From contig SSNU01000253.1 of the NCBI GenBank assembly GCA_012064415.1, positions 1 through 61,606 of the forward strand: a DNA stretch of 61,606 nt. The letters are read 5' to 3'. The DNA is from Gyrodactylus bullatarudis. Lineage: Eukaryota > Platyhelminthes > Monogenea > Gyrodactylidea > Gyrodactylidae. Made by a program: the position numbers and the translations under genes. Under the pieces are notes generated by a model that saw only the letters and a list, made by a program, of their open reading frames with translations, searched no databases and had not been told where the DNA came from. Shown piece by piece: positions 31,901 to 45,200 of the stretch; positions within the stretch are counted from its first letter, which is position 1, and each line of letters begins with the position of its first letter.

Positions 31901-34900
31901 AGGCAGTTGCGGCGTACACAAAAGACTCAGGAAATTAGTCAAGCCATGATTCAAGAGGCCATGTCAATTCACGCAGATAATACTGAAGATTCTCTCGACT
32001 CGAAGAATGATTCAAAAACTAATGATCAACAACAAGACGAGGAGCAACTGCAACAAGAAGATGTCGATGATGAAGAAAAGCAGGCCAACCAGCGTCTTGA
32101 AGAGGCTAGGAAGCGTGCCAAACGTTTCATTGAACAGAGAAAAATGAGCATGCTTGAAACTAACAATAACCCAGCCGGTTCCATTTCAAATAATGAGGTA
32201 TTATTTCATTAAGTCCTAAAAAGAAAACCTTTTCCCACTATATACCTATTTTACACTTTTTATTAGGATTATAAGCTAGAATTTTTTTTTCCATCTACAA
32301 ACCAAAATATTGACCTTGTCTTTTTCTTCATTCAGATCAAAGTAGATTCAGACACTCAGGATTTCCTACCAGATGATCAGGATGGTCACGTTATTTACGT
32401 ACCTGGAGATTGGCTTCTCAAGAGATGTAAGTTGAATAATTTTCAAATACATTTATATATATTTATTTTGGATGGATCACCCAAGAAATTTGCACTTTTT
32501 CCTTTCTATTATCAGTAAAAGACAGTACTATAATAAAATCTTGAATTAATTCTCTCAAGTTGAAAATAAATACAAAATTTATTTCCATTGACCTCCCCTT
32601 TCTTTATTCAAAATAATTTTCACTTGAATTAAAGACTATTCGAATAGCTTAACATATTGCATTTTGAATACTCCTTTTCTTACACCAGAAGAACAATCCT
32701 CTTTCTCGAATGACAATTTGAACTGGAAGATATTTAAAATGATTTTTTCATCTTTTAAGCTACAAGAATACGTGTAATTCATTGAGATTAGCTTTGTTAA
32801 TTTGGTCACGTTAAGTTATCTAATAAAATAATTTCCATATTCAGACTAGTTCGAAAATAGAAAAAGATTAACTTTCAAATGAGTAGTCTGTTTTCAATGC
32901 ATTAATTCAAGTTGTAGCTTTAACTGATCTTGTGTTACTCTTTCACTATAATAATAAAATCTCTTCACACAATAAAAAAATGATTTTATTCTTTTTATAG
33001 ATGAAATCCTCAAGACACTAGGCGAAGGTACATTTGGTAAAGTAACAGAATGCAAAGATCATGTGAAGTAAGTGATATTTTGAACCATTTAATAATGATG
33101 ACCCTCCACCTAAACTCTTTCTCTCTCTTGAATCCTCTTTCCGTGTATTATTTCAAAACATGAATCGAATAAATAATGTGGTTATACTATCGTGAACTTG
33201 AGGGGAAAAGTAAACAGTCTTTGGTGAATATTAGATAAGGCAAACACTCATCATTTAGATATCCCATGTTTTATTGAGAATCCTACCAGAGCTGACAATG
33301 GTTTTTGATTTCTTTAACATTATTTCTTATTTTTATAATCCCATTTTGATACATTACTAGGGCTCAAATTTTCATGCCCCTAAAACTTGAAATTATTACT
33401 TTAAATCCAGATTTTTAGATTTTTTTCCTCAAATGAATTTAATTAATTAATTGCATTTATTTATTAAAAAAAGTTAAATAAAAAGTTGCAACATTATGTT
33501 TCAATTATAATTGCAAGCATGATTCAGGGCTCATCGATCGATCTGATTGGTCGAAATTTAAACCAACTTGTACATTCTGATTAAAATTCTGTACTTTGAA
33601 TTACTTTTTGATGTAATTTTTTTATCCTTAGGAAATAAATATATTTCTTATGACTTTTATTAGAGGCCCATTTTTGAAAAATTTACAACCAAGAATTTAT
33701 AAATTTCTAATATTTGGTCTATATAATTCTTCGAAATATATATAATTCAGGATCAGTATTCAATCTTGTGAGGTCATTGGAAAGATAAAGAGAACGACCC
33801 TTTGGAAATTAGTCAATCATTTAGCTTTTTGTATAGTTCTCTCAATAAATTCTTGAGCATTATAGTGATAAACGCTAAAATATTGAAATTAATTCACATT
33901 AATTTTAGTAATACAAGGATCGCATTAAAGATTATCAAAAATGTTGACAAATATCGAGAAGCTGCAATGCTGGAGATTAATGTGCTCAATTCCCTCACAG
34001 ATAAAGATCCCTCCGGTAAACAGTAAGTCATACATCCCTACTAACTTAAGTTACCGTCCCCTCACCATCTTATTGATCTTGGGCAATTGAATGTAAACAA
34101 AATCATTCATCTCTATGAATGTAGTAGGAAATATGATAAGCTCACACAAAAGTACATTGGATAATCTTCCCTCCTCGCTAAAGATTAAGATACAGTAGAT
34201 TTGTATGTTTCCTGTTAATGTACATTTAGTTTTTAGAAGAGTGTGTTATGATAACACTCTCTCACACATCCATTGGCTTAACTATATGCTAGGAAACATA
34301 TTTTTCCCCTTTCTTTTATTCCATTTTTATGAATAGCATACCTGACATTTTTACAATCCTATGCAATTCATTCTCTCTCCATCTATCCCATACATCACCA
34401 ACAACATTCATGGGGTTCATCCTGAATAAACTAAATACATATAGTTTCTTCTCCTTATTCAAATTATACCATTGCAGTATTCTAGGGTCTGTTTTCATCT
34501 TTTATACCTTCGAAGAGAGAGAGTAGCAGAAAACAACCTGTACATAACACAAATACAGATGTATAGTTGATATTTTGCGTTTTTTCTTGTGTATTTTTTT
34601 TAATTTCTTATCTCCCCTCAAAATAATTTACATGATTAATTTTATTCTCTTGATTCTCTTTCAGTCTCTGCGTACAACTTATTGATTGGTTCGATTACAA
34701 TGGACACATTTGTTTATCCTTTGAAATACTTGGGCTTTCAGTATTTGATTTCCTCGTAAGTTTACTTTTTCATTTTTTCTTCTCAATTGATGCTAAAAAA
34801 ATGATCTTAGCCCAAAATCTTAGGGTCACATAATTTTTACACAACAAAAAAAGTTGAAGATCTTGATTGATTTGGGTTTAAATATTTGAACATATAGATT

Positions 34901-35822
34901 GGGGTCTCCAGTGTTAAATCTCACAACGTGATATAGCAAAAAAATATATCAGGAACTGGTTTTTTTATATATAATATTAACATGTGAAATTACTCATCTA
35001 ATTCAACAAAATGTGACAAAAATAATGAATTTTATTCAAATAATTTTATAGAAAGACAATAACTATGTTGGATATCCAATGGAACATGTCCGTCACATTT
35101 CATACCAGTTATGCTATGCTGTAAAATTCCTACACGACAATCAGTTGACTCATACAGATTTAAAACCTGAAAACTTATTATTTGTTGATTCCGACTATAT
35201 TGTCGTACATAACAGAAAAAAGAGACGAGATGAACGCATTGTCAAGAATTCCGATGTCAGGCTAATCGATTTTGGTTCAGCCACTTTTGATTATGATCAT
35301 CATTCGACTATTGTATCTACTCGTCATTATAGAGCTCCTGAAGTGATCCTAGAGTTAGGCTGGTCACAGCCATGCGATGTCTGGTCAATTGGTTGTATCA
35401 TGTTTGAATTATACACAGGATACACACTGTTCCAAACTCATGACAATCGAGAACATTTGGCAATGATGGAGAGGACTCTCGGTCACATTCCCTATCGGAT
35501 GACAAGAAAGTCTCGAACAGGCTTCTTTTATCACGGTCGATTGGACTGGGATTTCTACAGTCAAGAAGGCAGATACGTTAGAGAGAATTGTCGACCCCTC
35601 TTGAGATATTGCAAAGATGAAAGTCAAGACACACTTGACATGTTTGATCTAATGTCGAAAATGTTAGACTATGATCCTGCTGACAGAATAACTCTCAGTG
35701 CTGCTCTAATGCATCCATTCTTTTTAAAAATACCATCGAATCAAAGACTTGATACATCATCTTCAGCAAAACTCTACACTTCTTCTTCAGGCAATTCAAG
35801 AAGATCTAGCTCAAAGCGATAA
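25909..35822 (+). CDS. CLK: CLK/Doa LAMMER dual-specificity kinase, very long RS-rich form
   Basis: Nuclear kinase that phosphorylates SR splicing factors. Fifteen exons by hand: 25909-25952, 25979-26113, 26145-26334, 26367-26525, 26581-26603, 26665-27013, 27078-27106, 28951-29254, 29383-29404, 30168-32197, 32336-32426, 33001-33067, 33909-34022, 34665-34755, 35052-35822. Together they give 1,472 residues with every phase closing. Residues 1-418 are Ser/Arg/Lys-rich. About 419-1095 is a low-complexity linker rich in Asn, Ser and Gln, ending in an acidic then Arg/Lys helix. The kinase starts at [21 protein letters not shown] (K1155), HTDLKPEN (D1252), DFGSA (1289) and the diagnostic EHLAMMER (1350-1357). 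CLKs are usually 450-550 residues; Drosophila Doa also has a long isoform. The link between exons 8 and 10 rests on a 22-nt exon. A shorter isoform starting in exon 10 lacks an early ATG. AATAAA at 35979. Confidence 0.88.
28397..28626. mobile_element. TTAA-bounded MITE, complete copy (230 bp)
   Basis: TTAACCTTTCATGTCCCA at the left and GACATGAAGGGTTAA at the right, TTAA on both sides. It sits in intron 7 of the LAMMER kinase gene. Related copies are at 18930-19317 and about 54115-54587. Confidence 0.75.
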
Positions 35823-36261
35823 TCATATAAAGTATATATTCGTATCTTATCAATAATTATTCTCGTGTGAAAGTCAACCTGAACTTTAAATCATGTCTGC
35901 GAGAAGAATCATCCTAAATTTTTCAGTACATTAAAGAACCAAAATTATTATTTTGATCTTTTTATAATATTTCATTTAAATAAAAAGAATGAGTATGTAT
36001 ACCAAAGTTTTTATTTTTAATGCTGCTATGAATGAGTTGCTTTAGAATAAGTTTTACAAAGCCTTTATCTGTTCACTACTGTTCAGACTGTAGACTAGAG
36101 TCCATTAGAATTTGGATAAAATTTGAATTCAAAATTGTCCAACAGTTATGTCGTATTTCGTTTTTTAAAATAATTAAGAATAATTTATTCAGAATTGGTT
36201 TTAATTAAATGTTTTTTTGAAACTTAACAAATTATTTGACACAAATCATCATAATCTAATT
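35823..36261. other. Intergenic between CLK and the exchanger
   Basis: Contains the kinase polyadenylation signal at about 35979. The promoter of the downstream gene must lie here. No other feature seen. Confidence 0.5.
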
Positions 36262-39200
36262 ATGAACATAACTCTTGAGGATAAATTTATTAAATTTAAC
36301 CAAAGTGCTACAGAGTTTCTCGACAACCAACACAGAAAAGATAATCTTATCTTGCTCATTTATGTTATTTTATCAATTATATCTGTTCTAACCATTTGGT
36401 TTTTCAGTCATCGTCGTTTTAAATATATTCACTCTTCTGGGCTTTTCATTATTTATGGACTAATCGCTGGTGCTGCGATTCGATGGGGCTACAATCCATC
36501 TGAAGTTACGATCAACGAATTTTCCCCTCCAGATGACGAGATAGAAACATTATTTAATTCCCCACAAAAGCTTATCTTGAAACTAATTATTGGCAATAAC
36601 CAGAGCATAATAAGTCCTAAAATAATTCGTTATCTTTATACATTCGAAAGACAGACGGAATCTGTAAAATTTTACGATGACTCCACCACAGTTAATCCTG
36701 AAATATTCTTCAATATAATTCTACCTCCAATTATATTCACAGCAGGATATAGCATGAAACGAGTGAGTTATTTCAATTTCATTCTCATAATACTCGCCAC
36801 AATCATGTTAATTTTGTCATTATTTTATATTCAAATTATACAAATTTAATAATCTGTAATCTACTCTATTTAGCGTCAATTCTTTCGCAATTTCGGAGCC
36901 ATTATAACATATGCTTTTCTTGGAACTTTCATATCAGCAATCTTAGTTGCAACCATGTGTTTTGCTTTGACAAGAATGATTTCTGCAATTAGTGATACTC
37001 TCACTTTTACCGATTGTCTTTTATTTGGTAGCATGCTCAGTGCAACAGATCCTGTTACTGTTCTTGCCATATTCAATGAATTATCTGTTGATGCTGATCT
37101 ATATGCTCTAGTGTTTGGTGAGAGTATTCTTAACGATGCTGTTGCTATTGCAATGTCACAGTACGTTCTGATTATCATTTCTTCTCTCACAAATTGGATA
37201 AAATTATTTTTCGAAGAATATGAGTTTATAGCAAGAAATATTCAAACTGTTTGATACTTTGTGGTCTACACCCCATATTCTCCAATGAGTGTCCGTATAG
37301 AGTAGTCAGGAATATATTTTTGGTTTATTCTAGACCAATATTTAGAGCTAGAATAGTTTCAGGATTAAAATAGCAACCTTAACATATTTACATTTAAAAA
37401 TATATTCGAAGCAGTAAAACAGAGGTCTAAATTAATTTTGACAGCTTTTAGTTAGAAATAAGAGATTTTCGTTGCATTAAATTTTATGATCGTATTAAAT
37501 TCACAAAATTCGTAAATAAATAAAAATAAAATTCCCCGTTTCATCATTATTTCTTAATTTTTAAAGTTTATGAATAATAATTTCACAAATATTCTAGTTG
37601 TGAATAAACCCATAATTCATTGTATAGTCTTTGCAAATAGATCTAACAAATATTTTCTATATTAAGGTCTGTTGAGAAATTCTCTCGTCTCGATACAATA
37701 GCAGCACATCATGTATTCGCATCTGTCGGCCATTTTTTCGTCATGATTTCAGCCTCATTTGGAATCGGTTCATTCATTGCAATTTTAACGTCACTCCTAA
37801 CCAAGTTTACCAGAATAAGAGATTTTCCAATATTGGAAACAACACTATTTGTCCTCATGTCCTACTCCACATTCCTCACAGCAGAAGCCTTGGGATATAC
37901 TGGTGAGTTTTCATTTTTCTTAAAAAAATAGTATTTAAGAATTTATAAAATGTACATTTTTGTGTAATAATTATTACAAATTTATATTAATCGGAATAGT
38001 AGGCCTATTATGTGGGGTTCTTTGAGGAGAAGACTAGTGTCATTTCATTGGTCAATCCTTATAATTATGAACCAATCAGAGTTGAGTATATGATCGTAAC
38101 ATGATTCTTTTTAATTTTTTCGAATATATCCCAAAAATTAAATCATTAAATATATATATCTCAAACATTGCAATTCTCTGGAACAGAGCACAGAGACATA
38201 AACTATGCAGACATAGACTAATTCATTAAAAATTAAACTCCCGATCCATGATCATGATCTCACGGAATTAGAGACTTGCGGGTTGATCTTGTATTTTTGT
38301 TGAGAAATTCAGAATATTCTGTGTGGATAACTCGCAAGAATTATAAACTGCTTGAGTATTTTAATTTTTAGTTCTTATAATTGATAAAATTAGCGTATAA
38401 TTTGTGCTCCACGACTTTGATCTTATTTCAATATCAGTCAAAGGATTTAGGATCATTTTTGAGTAGATTATTAGTAGGCTGAGATTGTTAATAGCACCTG
38501 ATCAACTTTCTCCTCTAAAAGATCTGTATCACGAGTTTGAGAAAATTTAAATTTGATATCTGAGTAGTTTTCACGAGCAGACTCTCAAGACTAGCCAAAG
38601 TTCACATTAATATACTTCTATTTATATGCTAGTTTGATAATGAGTCATGTTGATTTATGTTCTTTTTTCACGAGAAGAGTAAATCCACCCACATTTATTG
38701 ATTTTTATCATAACAATCAGCTCAAAAGTAACCGTGGACTTGATAAAGAAAATTATCAATTATCAAAAAATTTCTCACAAATCATCAGGTTTGAGGTTCG
38801 ATTTTATTCTGTTTGAATATTCAAAAATATTTATTCATTTATACAAATGAGAAAACGCTCTAGTTTAATCATAACTAGGTTTAAGTTTATACTATAATTT
38901 ATAAATTGCAATTGTATTTAACTTCAAAATATATTCACACGTTGACAAGAAGGAGAAAAGTTTGCAGACATTAAAATTAAGCAGTTTTGTCCCAATGACG
39001 GCTTAGAAATGAATTCTATATCGACAGTTGCTAGAAAAACGTCATCCGAAGATCATTGAAAATAAATTCAGAGGTTAAGGAAATTAATTATGCAACTTAC
39101 AAAAGTTTTTGAATCAGTTAGAGTCGGCATATTCTTGTTTTAGCACAATAAACATGAATAATTTTCTATTAAACATAAACATATTTGAGTCTCTTTGATT

Positions 39201-42200
39201 AATTAATATTTGCCAACTAATCAAAATCGAGTGTCTAAACCTATTTTTGTCATTTTCTGTCAGGCCTTCCAGATAATATTCCCGTGAAATAATTAACCAT
39301 GATATAATTATATAAGTAGGATGTTATCCGTTTAAAATCAATTATTCTCATTACAGCTAGGTAAGTTAAATAAGTGCAAATTTTTAAATTTCCAAAATTC
39401 AGCTCAAGCTAAAAAGAACATAGGAGAAATGTCAAAAAAATTGAATCAATTGAAATCTAATCGACGGGTTTTTCGCATGCAGGTAAAAGATATGAATTTT
39501 TTCGCAGTCATATCAAATATCTTTAGTTAGAGAATCAGTGAGAAAGTTGAATAGTATTTTATTTCTAATTAATTGCCAGGTATGAATTCTCTAACTAAAG
39601 CTAATTGATTTGAAGTTGGGAAACTATGGATTTTACAAAAATTCGAATATGTCGAAGATTTTTTGGAATCCCTACTCCTGTTGCCCACTTTTACTATTTG
39701 AAGAAAAATATGGTCATTTTTCAAATTTGGCGGCAAAATCCCTTTTTTTCCCATTCAGCTTCCAAACAATAATGCGATTATGCATTAGAACAGATTCCCC
39801 GTAATTGATTTTCTTTCCTAATCTTGATCTTAGAAACTTATTCTGACCACACTCCCATTCTTGAGTTGAAGATGTCTTCAGTAAAATAATATTCTAGCTA
39901 GCGAAATAGATATTAATCTGTTCACCCTAGAGAATCTTTACGTTGAGACAATTTGAAAAAGATTTGAATCATGAAATTGATTATTGGTAATGATTAGTTT
40001 TCTGTCAGTCATTATGAATATTTTAAACTTTATACATTTGTATAAACATATAAAACTTGAATTTAGCCCTGTTATAGATTGAGCTTATTTGCATTCTCCA
40101 CGGAAACAAAAGAAGAAAAAATATTTTATAAAATCAATAAAATATTTATTCCATATCAATTTAACATAACCCTCAACAATTTTAAGTTTGTTTGTCTTTT
40201 CGTTCGCAGAAAGGTTCATGACTGACTCGTTCCTTACTAGCTATCATGAATTTCCCCACTAGCTTATATAACAAAATCAATAATACGTCATCAATTTACC
40301 CCTACACACTTGTTATTGGTGGCAAATTACTATTTTAATTGACCTACTTTGTAGTAGAGACTCGAACAATTTTTTTCGAGTCTATTTATATGTTATCTGT
40401 TTTGAAATTAGTTTCTAAATTCACTGTTTCCGTAAGTTTCGAAACTCACCTGTGAATATTCCATGATTGGTCCCTGACTTCTTTTTTTATGACAAGCTAT
40501 AATTATTTCCATAGAAGCTACTAGAAAAGACATTTAATCACGAAATAACATGTGAATTGACACAGAATATTTTTATGAAGAAAATAAACTTCGGGTAAAT
40601 TCATCCAAACAAATACAAGTTACATTAGACAAAAAACACATGGGCTCTACGAATGATCGCAAAATGAGCTCTTTTTCTAAATAATATTTTTCATCTTGCT
40701 TAAGAATACATTGTATTACTCAATGCAATTTGTAAAGTTCGTTTGGGCCAATCAGGAAGGAGTTGGTTGAGTATGCGCACAACTGTTGGTGTTAACCTTT
40801 CTAGACGTCTGATTGGTCCAAACGGACTTGCCAAATTTTATTGAATAATATTCTGTATAAAAATACATGTCAAAGGCTCTGATTAGAACCAACGAAAAAA
40901 ACGTTTTCTACCTTTAAATGCAAGACACTAGCCAGCCAAATGATAATTCATATTCTTTAATGTACAAATTTTATTATTTTTAAAAATATCAAGTCATTAA
41001 ACTATGAATTAAAACTTTTTATTTATTTACAGGTATTGTTGCCGTATTATTCTGTGGTATCCTTCAAGCCCATTATACCTATAATAATTTATCAAAAGAG
41101 TCCAAAGCATGGACGAAACAGTTCTTCGATTTATTGAATTTTCTCGCGGAAAACTTCATCTTCGCATATATTGGAGTCTCTACATTCACCTTCCGTTACC
41201 ATGTCTGGCATGTTGGCTTTATCATGATAACCATCATGGCCTGTACTCTTGGACGAGCATTAAATATCTATTCCCTCTCGAGTGTGATCAATTTAACCAG
41301 AAGAATTCAGGTTTGTTTCTTATTTTTTCCAACTGTGTTTTCCAACAATTATAACTTATATTTTTATTTTTTTCAGTAGAATTTTATTTAGTAGATTTTT
41401 AAGCCATGATATTATTGAATTATCTTAAAGTATCTTAGAATACTCTTAAAGAACAAGATGGTAGATTTTCCCGCCATTTTTTGAATTTAAGAGCAACAAG
41501 TCAAATTCTCAATTCAAGTTGCAAATTATTATCATCGAAGAGATATTATAAAGGCAACTGAGATTAAACGTTAGGTTCATATCAGACGTGATATTAGTCT
41601 TGAAAAAAATTAAAAGTCATTTTTAACAGTACAACGAGAATTAGATTTTCTTTGAGCTCATTGAAATTTAATTACAATAGGATTACAATGTTTTGCTAAA
41701 TTTATAGCTACTTGCTGAAATTCAGCTCAATTTTCTCCAGTAGATTCATAGAGTTTCGAGAATATAAATAAAATTATCAAAAATTATCCTAAACATATAA
41801 ACCTAGTTGATAACATCAATTTGATATGACGTTTTTTTACAAAAAACTGAATAATTTTCTCAAGAAAGTCAAGAGAATATTATCTTTTGAATACCACGAT
41901 GAATCCCATATTTTGAATTGCGAAAATGCCCCAGAATTCTAGTTTTTTAACTTTCGAACTCAAAATTTTTATTGATTTCGAAGATTTGATGGAGTTATAT
42001 GGTGATATTTGAGATTAAAATTAGAAGAAAAATACATATTCGCCTGAAGAAGTTCATAGAAATTCGTCTTGATTGTGAGAAATTGAATTATTTGAATTTT
42101 TTGAATACAGTCAATTTCACACATGATGACTCGATTTTCACGAAGGTTTTCATTTATACCTCCCTGTCCCAAAATTCCAACCAATCAGCGTTGAGCACTC

Positions 42201-45200
42201 ATTAGCCAATAAGGAATAAGCAGTTTTTCACCTCATCCTCACTTCTTTAAACCTTCTTAAAATTAATATACATTAACTTGGTTTTGCTCATTATATATCA
42301 TTCGAGAGGGAATTTTCTCCTCTTTTCAATGCACTAACAAAAAATTGTCTAAAAGGAATAATAACAAAGATAGAATAACTCAGTTATTTCAACTTTTTAC
42401 ATTCAGAGACTTACACCGTTCGATAGAGCATAAAATTTTATGCATTGCTTTAAAAAATCAAATTATAATTACGAGATTTGCCAGAATAGTTTGAGAAACA
42501 AAATTTAAACCAAAAAAAATTGATATTGAAAAATACATCATCCTAAAATCCCAATCTAACCAAAATGGATGGACAGAATTCTGGACCCCCCCCTTGGTGT
42601 TTTAAGTCGGAGGTTAAAATAACATTCCTAATGTGTTAAGATTTTCCCACTACATTACGTCATCACTCATAATCCCTAAATGTATTTGTATTATAATCTG
42701 TCAATCAATGTCAAAGTCAGAAACCTCCTCTCTCTCTACTGTCCTATCATTTAATGTGAATCAACATTTCATGCGTTTCAACTGAAAAAAAAAAGATTTT
42801 TCACTCTTATAAATAATTTTTATTCAAAATGATAAACATCTTATTGGCGCTTCTCATAATCTTTGAAAAATGTTTAAGTTTTTAGTTCTTCCAGCATGCC
42901 AAATCTTTTTTGGTTTTTCAGAAAGTTTTCCAAAATTTCTAAATCACTTTGCATGAAACCATCTTCAAATTTCTCAGTGAATTTCACATTCGTGAAACAG
43001 TTGACAATGGTCCTCACCTCCACTTCTTTCCAGGCCTGCTTCGATATATATAGACTCTGTCGTAGATCTATCTTCTTCTTGACCTTATTCATCTTAATTT
43101 TGTTTTCGTAAATTCTCATTTTGATATCCAATTCTTTTTTGATAGAATCTCTTAATAATTGGAATTTGGTCTTTTTCTTCTCTACGACCAGGGTTTTACT
43201 TATGAGGATATTCCTTATTGTTTGAGATGAAACACTAAACTTTTTGGCTAAAAATCCAATGCTGTTTGTCTCGCTCAGTGTTATGATTTCTGATTTTTGA
43301 GCTTCGTTAAGGTACGGCACGATAAAACTATAATACACTAAGGAAGAAAACACTTACGCACATCAAGACAATACCCACACACTACAAACTCACAAATATC
43401 TACTATCGAACGAAGTTGTAAAGGGAGAGGTGGATCTTATTGATGGCATGAAAAGACTGATTAACATTGTCTAAAACTCACGAAATACTAATGTTAAATG
43501 ATAGGACAGAACAGAAGGGAGAGGAGGTTTCATTGATTGACAGATTATAATACAAATACATGTAGGGATTATGAGTCATGAGTCATGACGTAATGTAGTG
43601 GGAAAATCTTAACACATTAGGAATGTTATTTTAACCTCCGACTTAAAACACCAGGCTTCCGTCGACAATTGCTCACTGAATTATATCGTGTTACTGAAGA
43701 AGTTATTACTGTTTACTCCATCCCCTTTGATTCAGAGGAATAATATTTTTAGTGCTCAACGTTGTGAAAATATTCCATTTTGTGTCAAATGTTAGATGAA
43801 CCATTTCAATATATGAAATATCTCTTTTACGCTCGACAAGGTCAATTCTGTTTCATTTTCATCAAAAAGAAATACAGAACATTATGTTTGAGAATTTTAC
43901 ATCATAGAATATGAACAATCTTCGATAAAACGTCAAATTTCCACTTTTTGAACTCTGAGCTGAAATTTTTTATTGATTACAAAAGGTGAGAGAATGAGCA
44001 AACTTTTTTTAGAATACAAATAGACAAGAGAACTAATCACATTTACTGTTTTGCCGTTAATATTTTGATAGACCTGTCAATTTTTTCTGTATAATCATTC
44101 AGTTTAAGCGATCAATAGATGAGGAACAAAATTCTTCTTCAGTAGTTTTATTTCCTTGTTAAATTTTATTTAAAAAAATTCGTCTCAACATTAGTACTAC
44201 ATTTGTCCATATATTTCTACATATCAGAGTAATACAAATTTTTTCTTTCTGGGTGATTTGCTAATTTGGACGCATTTGGATAAGAAATGAAGTGAAGGGA
44301 TTTTAAATAACTATCAGACTACTCAAAATAGTGAATTTTATCGACTATCGTAGTTAAAAAATTTAATTCAAAAGGATATTTTTCTCAAAATTTATCTCTT
44401 TATTCAATTAACAAATAGACTCAACAGTAACAGCATCGTTTATCTAGCTTCATATAGGCATAGTTTGTCTTTCTATCTAATGTTGGGTTTCTATCTTCAT
44501 AAAAAATATTTAGGCGTGTTAATGTGGTTAATCGGCTCTATTAATAATAGAGCTTCAGAAAGTAATATCTGAGAAAATTAAATAATCAATACGGAAATTA
44601 TTATAAAGAAATCTTACAAAAAATACTGATAAGTATAAAGAAAAAAATCATGAAAAAATTAATTAATTTTCGTCTTAGCAAATAGAAAAATTATCTCTCT
44701 ACCTTGATTGAGATCATTGATATGAACGAATGTATTTTTTAATACTTTTTCTTAAGAATAATACATTTAAAATTTTAAATAACCCTTTCGGTGCCGAGAC
44801 TATTTCACAATTTTTATAAAAACAAAAATTTAGCTATGAAGATACCAAGTTATTTGGCCAAAAAATATTGCTAATGAAAGTTCACATTATGGGCTTCAAT
44901 TTAAACTTTAATTGATCCAGACCCCTATCAAACTGGTAGAGTTACGAAGGTTCAAAAAACATATATGTCCAACTCTCACCTCATAATATTCACAGTTTCA
45001 AATGGTTTTGAGAACAAATGGAATAGCTTGTTAAAATAAGGATTTAAAATCTTTTCTAGGCTCGAGTGACTAATGTAATTGAAACTCACGAGTGAGTATT
45101 GCAAATAGGAATTACAATTTTTAAAATTAACTTTGTGTTAAAATAATCAAATAAATACATACATTAGGGATCAATGAGAAGAAAACTAGTTTCAATATTC

